Assembly (NCBI GenBank): GCA_029532415.1
Contig: JAQOTA010000052.1
Location: 3,472,001-3,536,000 of the forward strand
Source of the DNA: Marasmius tenuissimus
Taxonomy: Eukaryota; Basidiomycota; Agaricomycetes; Agaricales; Marasmiaceae
Direction: 5' to 3'
Length of the DNA: 64,000 bases
How positions within the stretch are numbered: the stretch's first letter is position 1; each line of letters opens with the position of its first letter. Positions 1 through 10,660 of the stretch are shown one piece after another. The notes under the pieces are model-generated. The model was not told the DNA's origin. It saw only the letters and a program-made list of their open reading frames with translations, and did no database searches. The position numbers and the translations under genes are program-made.

Positions 1-265
1 GTTGAAGTAGCCAACAACCCCTTCGCAGTAGCCCTGATTCAAGCTCCGTGAGCAGGTCAGATAACCTAACCAGGGGAACTCCACGCACCAAATACACGCC
101 TTCGCGTTCTGGCAACTCCGCCAGAACCGTTATCATATCTCCCTGCAGAAACATTAGATCTGTTTCGCTCTCTGCAACATGGTCATTTATCGCTGTACAT
201 CTCCCTATTCCACCCTCTGATGCAAAACGTGTCCAACGAGAAAGTTCTTTACCGCCCAGGTCCAT
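1..265 (-). CDS. SH3-domain protein, partial (3' part runs off the left edge)
   Basis: Read on the minus strand, an open frame (265-89) joins across a GTGCGT...CAG intron (88-34) to 33-1. The joined peptide contains DHVAESETDLMF, GDMITVL and GYCEGVVGYF, which is the order of an SH3 fold: the ALYDxxxExxxDL strand, the GDxIxVL strand and the C-terminal G-xxGxF strand. The preceding LGKEL-, RWTRFA- and GGIGRCTAI-like segment is one I recall from SH3 proteins of Agaricomycetes. SH3 domains bind proline-rich peptides, usually in actin, polarity or signalling proteins. The first in-frame ATG is at 265, but the gene may extend further upstream through another exon. The conserved tryptophan of the ligand groove is not obvious. 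The fragment could therefore be a divergent or decaying copy. Confidence 0.5.
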   Translation of the reverse strand, partial: MDLGGKELSRWTRFASEGGIGRCTAINDHVAESETDLMFLQGDMITVLAELPEREGVYLVRGVPLVRLSDLLTELESGLLRRGCWLLQ

Positions 266-1889
266 ATATCATCTGATTCCTGAGGGGACGATAGCGTAGC
301 TATGGAAAGTACGACGGTGTTAGCCCGTTCCGTTCGAGATTCGCCGAAGTGAGCCAAGTGGAAAGTCGAATGGTGTGAAATCTTGGAGGTTAGATGGCAT
401 CAGGCTGCACAGATAAACATTGAACATGCGGACGAAAGTGAAAGCAGTGCAGTGCGTAGCCTCCAGTCAGCCAATGGCAATAGATTTTATCAAGTCCGCT
501 TCGAGCCGGTCCGGGCCCCCAGGCACAAACATCATGATTCACGAGTGTGAGTGCACTTTAAATGGTCACTGTAACAGAGCATAGAAATAATTCCCACCCG
601 GGGACCTATAAGCTGCCCGGTGGCATCTCAGGCGGACGGAGAACCACCAAGCAGAGCTGTTGAGCAGTAAGATTGATTTTGCTGCATCAGGACACCCAAA
701 ACGTGCTCTTATCTGCACACGCGGCTGTTCGAATGCACTCAAAGAGTTCCTCGAGCGGCATCGACACGAGAAACAGTACGGTGTGGTAGTCCCACATGAA
801 CCCCTCTACGATACGTTCTTTCTTCTCATTTCATGAGTCTCCTTCACAATTCTGATAATTTCGGTTTAATTCGGTTCATTTCGACTTTTAACAATTCTTA
901 TGTTTTCGGTTTTAGTCATATCACCAAAAATCACACGGCAACTCACACCTTCGTACCTACGATGAACCTACGCCACCCGAATCCCTCTCGAACTTCCCTA
1001 CACACTGCAGAGCGCCGCTTGCGGGATCTTGTCCACCCCGTCTGCGAAAGAGGCTTAGCCCTACCTCAAAATAGATGCCGCGTGTGTTACGGAATGACTT
1101 GACGGTGCCGGCGAGTGTTGGAGAGTCAACTCCTTTCTTTTACATGGTCTCTTTTGTACGATACTCTGTTTCCTCCCCGACTCATCCTCTTTCTTGTACG
1201 CTACTCACTTTCGGCAGTTTCCTGGTCAGTGGGAATCTTTTACATAAACTATACAGCTGTCAATCCCGGTGTGTACGTTGCTTTGTATGGCTGTCAATCC
1301 AGCTTACCTTTTGCTCATCCCACCACGTTCCTCGCCCTCGGGCTTCTCTAAATCTCTCATATTCAAGTATATTCACCCCAAGCTACTTCAAGTTATAATC
1401 AAGTACTCTAAGACAAACCGAACGCGTCGCGTCGCGCCTTCAGGTACGTGTTCTATTACCTTACGTATCCATCACTTGCCTCGAGGCGCATCTCCACGCG
1501 TCTCGGTACCTTTCTCTTTACTCTAGGTTTCGTTCGCCGACTCCGGGTCTCGTAGTCCTTGTGTGGACTAGCCAGTTGATTCAAAAGCTGTTGTACTACC
1601 TATCTAAAACTGGCTTGCGCGTCGACTGAACGAGGTCGACATGAGGCATTGAGGGTGCAGGCAGCATCAATGCTTCCGGAATTAGCGTGGTCAATCTTGA
1701 TGAAAATGAATCATTCATAGTATGAAGCACATTTTTAGCGCGTAGATACGGACCGAATAGATCGTTCGGAGGTATAACATTGAAAAACTTTATAGCTAGA
1801 GTCAGATAGATCAGCGTAGTACTGGAGAGAAGGTGGCGGCACTCAACGATTATCCACGGCTGTCCAGAATGAAAAACCTTCACGATATT
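266..1889. other. No recognisable gene
   Basis: Several short open frames occur, mostly overlapping each other on a pyrimidine-rich stretch (about 820-1540), but none shows a domain, a consistent splice pattern or a codon pattern that I trust. It may hold the upstream region of the SH3 gene and the 3' flank of the gene that ends at 1890. Confidence 0.4.
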
Positions 1890-3015
1890 TTAATAGTCGC
1901 CTATCAGTCTATGTGCTTCGTTCGCCTGAGGAGGCCGCGTCCCCCATCCACGCACGCGGTTGGACGAATTCGCGGTCGTATAATTATATACATTTCGTGA
2001 GTTCGTTGTTGAGCGGTTATTGTTATTCGTCACGACATGGCTGTTGCCTGAGACGTTATTGACGGTAACATTTCCCGTGAAAGTTCCAGTGGAAGCCAAG
2101 CCGAAGAACGGACTAGAAGTCGCACTTGGCGAGGATATAGGCGAGGTTACGAGAGTTGGATTCTGATCCGAGTTCAGGATCGAGGGGTTGATCATGAGAG
2201 AAGAGGGCAGAAGGCGGTGATTTGGACCCTGACACAACAAAGCGGTATCAGAGTCACTGCGTCGAGCTCGCAACTCCTCTTGTATCGTCTTCTGACGAGT
2301 ATCCATCTGCTCAACCATTCCGCGGACAGCGATGTGTGATTGTACCTATGGAGAGAACGACACAAATCGGTGAATTAAGCCTCGAGATAGGGAACCAGTC
2401 ACTCACCTCGAAGAGATCCAATGCTTGCCTGAGCCTTCCTCTGAACCCTTGTATCCTATCCAGGTCCGACTTGGCAGAAAGATATAGTTTCCAAAACGCT
2501 TTGTCTGCTCGTCGCTGTGCGAAGTCCCTAATTTCCTCTAGGGTACTGTGAGTTGATTTCATCAGATAAACATTGTCCTAGGATGTAAAGACCGTACGAT
2601 GTCAGGGTCTTTAGGTGACTTATAAGAGTTGGTGACAGCTTCCCAGGCTCGAATTCTTTGCAAACAGCACCTATATTGTACACCAGAGAACACGTGTCGC
2701 AAACGAGTTGGTTAAAAGAGTTTCTGTTGTCCGATGCTCCCTTGTATGGATAGAATTAGGTCGAGATCCCGATGTTACAGATGTTGAACTCACCTGCGCT
2801 GCGTTCACAATCCCAATGGCCAGGGTAGAGAGAGTACCCACATAGGGTGCCACTCCAGACAGCTCGGCCGTCTCTTTCAAAGCTGTAAGGATTGTGATGG
2901 AGACATCTGCTACTGTTGACCCTCTTTTCTCCCAGAATTGGAACTTCGCTGTTCGACTTTTTTTCGGGTGATTCTTGCTGCCATCATTGCCTGTTTCGAC
3001 TGGAACGTTGGTCAT
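1890..3015 (-). CDS. Helical-bundle (HeLo/MLKL-like N-terminal) protein with Asn-rich tail
   Basis: Four exons join in frame on the minus strand: 3015-2794, 2740-2598, 2545-2407 and 2345-1890, giving 319 residues. The first ~190 residues resemble the all-helical N-terminal region common in Agaricomycete STAND/NACHT proteins and related MLKL- or HeLo-like proteins. They include an ITILTALKETAELSGVAPYVG helix, a CSLVYNIGAV segment, GKLSP, a TLEEIRDFA helix and the RIQGFRGRLRQALDLFE helix, followed by a charged helix (QMDTRQKTIQEELRAR). A Ser/Pro linker follows, then an Asn/Thr-rich stretch (around residues 255-305) with GNVTVNNVSGN. The protein ends without a NACHT, kinase or repeat domain. Family assignment is from memory of sequence style, not a search. 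The role could be membrane-active cell death or an adaptor; this is inference. Introns are 53-61 nt. Confidence 0.6.
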
Positions 3016-4989
3016 GGTACAACTCCAATGAGGACGGTAAATCGATCAGTGAATGCTTGACCTCGTTTGGCTTACGCCTCATGTACTGTGTACATGAGGC
3101 ATCGGATGGAGATTGGATGAAGATTCTGGTGGAGGCTGCATTCTCGGTTCGGCCGGAAAGCCCTGAGCCCGCGTTTGTTGGGATTTTATGCGAAGCGCCT
3201 TATAATGGGGGCATGTTGTGAGATGATACATCTGAATCGCCGTAAGATGGTTCCAGAAGTTCAACCGTGCGTCGCGGGAACCACAGTTGACAATGACGGA
3301 GGTTGTTGAGGTTGGTTGAGGTTGGTTGAGGTTGAAGACAATCGGTGCCGGGACGATGACAGATTGTACGAAAACGCTAGTTTTGCTCCCGATTGGGCGA
3401 AAATACAGCACAAATTTTCATGTTGTCATCCCAAATTATTTTGTCCCTTTGTCTTCAACTACTCGCGTCGTCTATGATTCCGCCTCATTTAAGGCTGGCC
3501 TCATCTAGCGCGACTTCTACGAATCTTTATCACGTCTGTCTCTCGGCCATGTTCTCTGCGCTCTTAGTGCCAAGTACCGGTAGAGACCTCTGGGCAGGCT
3601 TCGTCCTGAGTTCTCACGGGCTGTGGTATCGCAACAGATTCCAACCACCTCGAATCTTGAAAACTAGAGGCTTCTCAGGGCTTGCCGAGCTGGGGTGACC
3701 GACTCGGCGGCGAGCGACTCAGTGCACTGAATGATGGTCCTTGATCACCTTACACTTTGACTCCTGCGGCCTGCGGTACAAAAAGGGCTCCTCAAGTCCT
3801 AATCATTACGACGAAGGACTTTGCCTGGCCTACGTCAGCCTATAATGGATGTGCGCGGCCTGATGGCTATTAACCCAGTGCGCAGTAGCCGTTTTTCCGA
3901 CTTCGGATGCCAATGATTGTCATCTACACCAGCCTGGCGGGCGGGTCTCTGTGTCCCAGAAACGGAAGATAAGGAGTTGTGTGCCGCAGGCTTGTTTGTG
4001 ATGACATGTCGTTCCCGAATCCCGTCTCCTCGAGAACTCGGTGGTCTGATGGACTGAAATGGATATACTCGATGTCGTGAAAAATTGACCTCTGATATTC
4101 GTATCTTCATTATGTTGACTCCGATTCGTAGAAGAAACTTTCCGCTCGAATCGCTTTTTAAGTTCTCTGCGATTCAGTCCCTTTGAAGGGAAGGGAAGCT
4201 TCAAAAATCACAGTCCCGAATCTCGATGCAACTCGACCCACAGCTTTGACAGGTACTGGTGTCTGTGGCAGCTTTCAGGAACTAACTCAAGATATTCGCA
4301 ACAACACCGAGTCGAAGGATGCAGCGGGTCCCGAACGTTCTGTTCTATCTACGCAGTGCGTACATATCTATCAACTCGATCAATGCGGAAATTGGCTGGA
4401 TCCCGTCTTGTTGTATCGATACATTGCTTCAAGATTTCTGGCAAGCCACGGGAGGAACACCACACGCCAGACATCACAAGTTTGCACCTCGAAAGACCTC
4501 TGTGTAAACGTTTCGAGCGAAGGAATCTGAAACGGTACAGAGTTAAGTGTAATTTCAGGCTTAGAGGTTGGTGAGAGCTCGTGTGCGAGGCCCCCTTGAC
4601 TTGACCGCGGCATTGGATGACTCTTTTAATGGTTAGTCTGCCACTTGGCTCGAGGTATACAATCTATCGATGGCGGGTGTCGCTGATCTCCCGGTACCGT
4701 CCCCTGGTTTTCATAGGTGCTGTTTCATCCTCTGCCTTCAGCAGGGTCCCAACTTGATCCCATCCGTAAACCAAAACGCAGGCTCGAAATAATGCGTTCT
4801 TGCGGGTTAGACAAGATAATCATCTTGAGATGGGAGTTCCCGTTGCTGATGCGCGGCGTATTGGAGTTAAATATTCGGGCTGGTGGCTGCCGTCGATTGG
4901 TGAACGCTCGGGCTAGTAGTTGTCTAGTATGGTGACAAACTGAATCTTACCCGTCGTGATTTGAGTCGGTCGAAAAACTGACGATCCAG
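3016..4989. other. No recognisable gene
   Basis: Apart from a short tandem repeat at 3308-3334, I see only short overlapping open frames without recognisable domains or plausible splicing. Confidence 0.4.
3308..3334. repeat. Short tandem repeat, unit GAGGTTGGTT
   Basis: The 10-bp unit GAGGTTGGTT occurs about 2.7 times in direct succession. It lies upstream of the helical-bundle gene that starts at 3015 on the minus strand. Confidence 0.8.
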
Positions 4990-4999
4990 TATAAAAAGG
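4990..4999 (+). promoter_or_regulatory. TATA box of the EthD pseudogene
   Basis: TATAAAAAGG lies 78 bp upstream of the position that corresponds to the initiator codon of the decayed EthD gene. The intact paralogues have matching boxes at 7640 and 53728. Confidence 0.6.
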
Positions 5000-5067
5000 T
5001 CCCGACGCCCCAGTCACTCCCCGAGCTTCTGCCTCTCAGTTGCCTTCTTTCACATCGCCACCCTGTT

Positions 5068-6169
5068 GTGCCGCGGTCTATCCTCGTGTTCTTGTTAGCT
5101 CTTGTCACACTCGCTGCTGCGAACGTAATCCCACTCGACGATCGCGACGTTGCTCCCAACCGCATTAGGATGATGATGTGGTTCAGGAAGAACCCGAATG
5201 TTACCTACCAGGAGTTCTCCGACCACTGGGGACTTCCCCATACAGACCTCTTCCTCAACACACCGGCTGTGAAGCGCAACACATTATTGTACGAGCAGGT
5301 GCGTCCCCGCACTGATGCAAAAGGACCCCGTTCACGATTCGGTGTCCTTGATAGCTTCACGTTAATCAGGAGTGGAAGCAGCGTCTCCTTCGATAAGGAC
5401 TGCCAGTGCCCAACTTTGATGGGATTATGATCCTCGGTGCCACTACAATAGACAAGGCTCTTGAGATGAGACTCAGCAAGCGTTTCAATTCGACATTCTT
5501 GTTCTAATTTCTTCCCGTCCTATCATTAGTGTTTCTCAAACCAAGAATATAACAATGTGGTCCTCCCGGACAGCTTCATCTTCCGATCTGATATGACGTC
5601 TGCGGTTTACGGCGCGTTTGAGGTCGCTTCATTTATCAACAAGGATCCCAAACCTCCGGCATACAAAGTTGTCCGCAACGATATCAAGAGAGCTGTCGCT
5701 GACTTCAACCACAAGAACGGCATGAGTTATACCAACTTCACTAGCTACTACCGGAATGTGCATGCACCCAAGGTAAATATATTGATCAAGGCTACCGGAG
5801 TGGGCAAGGGCATTACCAAGTACGAACAGGTATCGGATAATCTTGGAATCCTCGCCTTCATTGGATCATTAATCATGTGGCTTTCAGCTGACTATGAGCT
5901 CAACCACCTCTACGGTCCCCAATCCTTTTGCTCCCATGAGCGGATGGGATGCAGTCGCTCAAGTGGACAGTCCCAACTTCCAATATATCCTTGACGTGAG
6001 CAAAGCCGTCGTCTTCTTCCGTAACCTGGCTCATTGTGCACGTATTCAGACCTCGAAGAAATCTCAGTTTGTCCGCCTTATAAAGCAGGACATCCACAAA
6101 TCTGTGAGCACGAACGCGGGCTACTAGGTTATTCCTTGCGACACCATTTCTTTCCAGATCCCCAAGTGA
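5068..6169 (+). pseudogene. EthD-domain (dimeric alpha-beta barrel) protein, decayed copy
   Basis: This copy matches the intact gene at 7720-8924 through all five exons: signal peptide, RIRMMMWFRKNPNVTYQEFSDHWG-type repeat 1, and repeat 2 around GMSYTNFTSYYRNVHAPK. It carries several disabling changes. The initiator position (5068) is GTG, with no upstream in-frame ATG and the next ATG at 5170, beyond the signal peptide. Exon 2 has an in-frame TAA directly after WKQRLLR. The donor after exon 2 reads GAG|AT where the paralogue has GAG|GT. The last exon has TAG (6125-6127) where the paralogue has CAA, 14 codons before the ancestral stop at 6167. Together these make it a pseudogene. The upstream TATA box persists. 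Family: EthD (Pfam PF07110), small alpha+beta-barrel proteins of poorly known function in fungi. Confidence 0.85.
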
Positions 6170-7639
6170 GCTGTCTCTTGATTGGATGGGAAAGTTCACG
6201 TCCCATACACCCCCATTTCGGAACGGGGTCGACTTGTATTCTCTTTTTTGATCCTATGTAAATAATTGTTATAATCGCTCATCTGCAATACTGTACAATA
6301 CCGTCACATTGCTAATAGTCATTGAATGCACCGTACCCTGCTCATTCACCGTTGCGAATTTAGGGGTCTTCGGACTTTGCCGAGAAAAGAGGTCCGTATT
6401 TGGAAGGAGTAATTTGGGCCTTTCTCTGGTTGACCAGTCACCACGACTACGACTTTCTCAATGTTCCCTTCTTTGCTCGATGACTCTCAATCTTCAGATG
6501 AACTGCATTGGCGATCCCTTTACGGCATAGCACACCGAAATTGCGACTACAAGGCCCTGCGGAGCACCTTTGGGAAGCCTGGAACTGTGTCGGAATGAAA
6601 CGTCTAGACGACACGCCACTCCCGCCCTCCCGAGTCCCCAGAGCAACCCCGGAGATCTGTCGCGGAGGGAGAGGAGGAGCGTCTACACGGCATGGTCTAC
6701 GCACTGATCACCGGGTCCAGTTCTTACAAGCAGCTAATTGGACTTTCAACTCCGAGACAGTTCCCACACTGCATGGATGAGTCAGCGGCTCGCAAAGCTC
6801 GCGGTAGATCTAAACCACGAAGGGCTACGTCCTTTGTCTTGCCTAGACGCACTCTCTTAGCCTCTGGCTGTGCTTTGAAATACGCTGCTTCGCGCAGTGC
6901 CAATTTAGCAAGCTTTCATGACATTCACACCAATGTACATCTTTGTGGCTTTACTCAGGGTACGGCGAGTTCAGCAAGTTACTAGGTACATATTCACCTA
7001 CTTACTGGATCAAATCTTCGCAGCCGGGAGACATCAATCAAGGCACAGTGCTTGAGAAGCTGCAGAGCGGGGGGCGGGCCCGAGAGTTACGTGAGCTCAT
7101 GCCAGTGTGCGTTGCGTGAATGTTCTTCCACTCGACCAATACAGAGATTAACCACCCGCCTTCAGTGTGCAATAATTTTTGTCAGTTCTGCCAACGCACG
7201 AGCACGCGGCAATTGACGCGTCGCACCTACAACTTCCAATCAGAGTCCACACTGTCCTCCTTCAATGGATCGACGTCGGACGAGCATCAAGAGTCTATAA
7301 TAATCGAAAGGTCATTTCACAAATCATTCTGATAGGGATGTCCATGGTCACGAGGAACAGAGTCTTCCTTATCCTCTCGGCGAGCTTTAGTCCTGGAGTG
7401 GACCAATATAGGTCGCCAACTAAACAAGGACCACCGATGCCAAATATTGAGCGGGAAATTCGATTTTCCTACCAGCGAAGGCGCAAGTTAGTCTTCACCG
7501 CCTCTAGGTTACCATTCCTCCATCCGCAAACCAACGTCAGTATGTTGCTTATCGATGCTCGGGCGTGATTCCCATCCCGGATGCGAAGTGCTCTTTGACA
7601 AACTTCAGAGAAGAAATCGAATGAAATTTGTAGCTGAGG
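6170..7639. other. Intergenic, no recognisable gene
   Basis: This is the stretch between the EthD pseudogene and its intact paralogue. Only short unsupported open frames are present. The paralogues may have arisen by tandem duplication that included some upstream DNA, since both keep a TATA box at a similar distance from the start. Confidence 0.4.
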
Positions 7640-7647
7640 TATAAAAG
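7640..7647 (+). promoter_or_regulatory. TATA box of the intact EthD gene
   Basis: TATAAAAG lies 80 bp upstream of the ATG at 7720, the same arrangement as in the related genes at 5068 and 53782. Confidence 0.6.
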
Positions 7648-7719
7648 AGCTCCCTACTCCCTTTACAAGGCTATCACTCAATCCTCTTACCTCTTAACGT
7701 TCGTCGTCAGCCAAACAAC

Positions 7720-8924
7720 ATGCGGCCTGTTGTCCGAATGCTCCTCATCGCCTCCATGTTCCTTCCTTTGGTCGGGCTGGCAGTAACTGCGCTCGTGAAG
7801 GCTGAACAAGCTGATCACGGTACCCCTGATCACAGTAGTAGTACCCCTGATCAGAGTAGTAGCGCCCCTGATCACGGTACTCCCGAGCACGGTATCGCTG
7901 AGGACCGTGTCAGGATGATGATGTGGTTCAGGAGGAACCCGAATATGACTTTCGAGGAGTTCTCAGACTACTTTCGTCTCCCACACGCCAATCTCTTCCT
8001 GAACACCACAGTCGTCAAACGCAACGTGATGTTGTATGAGCAAGTGCGTATCTGCCTAATTCGTTCAAATAAAGACTTTATTTACCTCCTTCGTAGCTCC
8101 ATGTCAACCAAAACTGGAAGAATCTCCTCGCCGATATGGGATACCCAGTACCCAATTATGATGGTGTCATGATCCTCGAGGCAGCGACCATGGACAAGGC
8201 TCTAGAGGTGAGATCAACGAAATTTGATCAATCGCGTCCGTGATTTATCTTCCTTCCGTTCTTGAATAGTGCTTCTCGAACCCAGAATACAACGACATTG
8301 TCCTCCCGGACAGCATGCTGTTCTCTGATATGAGCTCCGCAGTCTACGGTCCTTTCGTCGTTGCTTCTTCGATCGAGAAGGAACCCAGTCCCACCGTTTT
8401 CAACGCCATTCGTAACGATACTAAGAGAGCAGTCATCGCCTTTACACACAAGGAAGGCATGAGCTATACCAGTTTCACCAACTACTTCCGGAACGTAAAT
8501 CCTCCCAAGATCAACGCTTTGGCTGACTCCACCGGAATTGGAGAGGAACTCTTGAAGTACGAACAGGTACGATTCGTCAAACACTGCACGATTGATTCCC
8601 TGCTAGATAACTCATCCGATCGATTATAGCTTACCCTTAGCACTTCTCCGGTCACGGTCTCTAACCCCTTCACTCCGATGAAGGGCTGGGATGCGGTTGC
8701 CCAGGTAGCTGGGCCAACTTACCAATACCTCCTCCAGGCAAGTCAATTTCCTGACGAGTTCACTCCAAGTCACGGCCCATCTGACCCGCTGCCCACGAAT
8801 CCAGACCTCCGACAGTCTTCCCTTCAGTCGCCTGATTACTAATGATGCGAACAACTTTGTGGACGTTGATGCGGGCTATCAAATTCTTCCTGTCGATGTC
8901 GTCTCATTCCAGATTCCCAAGTGA
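7720..8924 (+). CDS. Secreted double-EthD-domain protein
   Basis: Five exons join entirely in phase 0 (7720-8043, 8097-8207, 8270-8566, 8630-8737, 8805-8924), giving 319 residues. A hydrophobic N-terminal signal (MLLIASMFLPLVGLAVTAL) is followed by a short degenerate linker rich in DHGTP/DQSSS/DHSSS units (residues about 32-60). Two related EthD-type modules follow. The first starts RVRMMMWFRRNP with FEEFSDYFRLPHANLFL; the second contains FTHKEGMSYTSFTNYFRNVNPPK. Such modules form dimeric alpha-beta barrels. The protein is probably secreted and its substrate is unknown. The fourth intron uses a GC donor (GCAAGT at 8738). The TATA box at 7640 supports this start. Paralogues lie at 5068 (dead), 53782 and 55114 with the same exon plan. 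Confidence 0.85.
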
Positions 8925-9038
8925 GCCTCCACTGGAACTTGGTCCCGATTCGTGAATCGTTTTTCTATTGAATTGAGCCACTACCGTCTTGTATTCCCAT
9001 ACTTTAGGTGTACATTTGTATCTTAATCTCTAACTTAT

Positions 9039-9277
9039 AGCTGTCCCAATAATTGTAGAAAGTTTTGCGGTTTCTCGTGCTCAGAATTTTTGTTTAGTGA
9101 ACAAACAGAATATGACTCGATTTGGTATGGTCGCGGTACTAGAGGATGTTAGGCCCCACCAGCACCCATGGAGCTCATTCAGTTTGCATTCAGTAGGGGA
9201 TCACATTGTGTTTGCACACTAAACAAAGATTCTGAACACGAAAAACTGCAAAACTTTCTACAATTATTGGGACAGCT
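9039..9277. mobile_element. MITE with 68-bp terminal inverted repeats, possibly Tc1/mariner-type
   Basis: The left arm (9040-9107) and the reverse complement of the right arm (9209-9276) agree over 68 bp with six mismatches. Both arms begin GCTGTCCCAATAATTGTAG. The whole element is about 240 bp with no coding capacity. The ends sit in TA-rich sequence (TATAGCTG left, CAGCTGTATA right), which suggests TA insertion as in Tc1/mariner elements, but the exact target duplication is unclear. The element lies ~115 bp past the stop codon of the EthD gene and could supply its terminator. The class assignment is inference from the ends. Confidence 0.8.
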
Positions 9278-9672
9278 GTATATATATGGAGTACCTTTCT
9301 TTGAACTTTCCGCCATCGTGGGCCAGCCACACGGCTAACTGTTGTCAGTGTTGGATGTTGCTCTAGGGTTTCCAGAGAAATTTCGGGATTCTCCGAATCA
9401 ACATCAGGGACCCCGCGCGTGAGATTGTCCCACCATCGTCATCACCAACCGTCATCAAGACCTCCCGTCCATTGAAGGCTTCATGCAACCCACCTAGTGT
9501 ACATCCAAGTACGGGTTCAAGTGATATATTGCAGCGTGCCGCCAATGACCCCTGTGGCGTTGGCAAGGCACTACATGTGTAGTGACCAGTCTGACTCTCA
9601 AATGCTGTTGAAATGCGTCACTGACTCCACGATGAATTTCTGCTCAGCGACGTCACTGACGCCCTCGTTGGG

Positions 9673-9680
9673 TATAAAGA
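9673..9680 (+). promoter_or_regulatory. TATA box of the small glycine-rich protein gene
   Basis: TATAAAGA lies 63 bp upstream of the ATG at 9736. Confidence 0.55.
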
Positions 9681-9735
9681 GGAGAAGGTATTGGTTACCT
9701 CCCTTCATTCTACTACCACACGAAACTCCCTTATC

Positions 9736-10251
9736 ATGGACTTCCTCAACAAGAACAACAACAACCAGCAGATGTCGGGAGCTCCCCAAGAACAGCACAA
9801 AGGCCAAGGCGGTGGTCTACTCGGCAATCTGATGCACGGTTCTTCTGGTGCACCCCAGGACCAGGTATCAGGGAGCGGAAACACTGCGGGTAGCGGGGGA
9901 GGGTTCATGGGCAAGCTGAACAACGCAATGGGAGGCGGCGCTGCTGGTGAAAAGAACGAGGGTATGCTCACTTCATTTTCTCGCCACAAGTCCGCACGCT
10001 GACTTTGAGATCGATAGATGCTTTGGATAAAGGTTCGATTTAGTGAACGATTACCATCAGAGCGTGGCACTGATCGTGTGACTGATCCCTTTCTGGCAGC
10101 TGTCGACTGGGTCCAAGAAAACGTTATGAAGCAAGGACCCCAGAACAACGAATCCGCGGCGGAGCAGATGAAGGACGAAGCCATTTCCGATGCGATTCGA
10201 GATCAATACAAGAACATGACTGGCAAGGATTTCCCTATAGCTGACAAGTAG
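9736..10251 (+). CDS. Small conserved basidiomycete protein (Gly/Asn-rich N terminus, acidic helix C terminus)
   Basis: Three exons (9736-9961, 10018-10032, 10100-10251) give 130 residues; the middle exon is only 15 nt. The N-terminal half is rich in Asn, Gln and Gly (NKNNNNQQ, GGGLLG, GSGGGFMGKLNNAMGGG). The C-terminal half is a charged segment with AVDWVQENV, QMKDEAISDAIRDQYK and ending GKDFPIADK. I recall proteins with this closing motif from many basidiomycetes, annotated as hypothetical or DNA-damage-responsive-like; the function is unknown. The start is supported by the TATA box at 9673 and the in-frame run from this ATG. The gene is convergent with the Argonaute gene downstream. Confidence 0.75.
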
Positions 10252-10660
10252 ACGGAGACACGGACTATCAATCGGAATACCTGTACTAGTATACGGACAT
10301 CAATATTGTATTATTTGTAGAACTCAATCACAGTCATTCTCATTCATTTCGTTGGAAGAATGATTGTTAGACAAGTTGTACAAAGGTAGGGCGTATTTAG
10401 ATTTGCGAAACTGAAGCTCCAGGTAGCTGAAAGTAGCTGCGTGGTAGATACAAGATACGGAAACAGTGTAGAGATGGCATGAATCACAGATTATCACACG
10501 AACGAAAGCGGGAGGAAAGCATATCGATAGGGAGCGGTGGGACAAAAACAGCAGTGACGACGAGCGATTTCACAGCAAGGGAGAAAGCATGAAGGATAAC
10601 GACAACGTATAGGGGTCAAGGCATGTGGGCGGGTGCAGGACGATATGAAGAAAAAGAATA

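Noticed and set aside
1075..1883. Several overlapping frames of 80-107 codons
   Set aside because: No domains, low-complexity composition and no consistent splice sites.
9705..10184. 159-codon minus-strand open frame
   Set aside because: Antisense of the small Gly/Asn-rich gene, whose three-exon plus-strand frame matches a conserved C-terminal motif.
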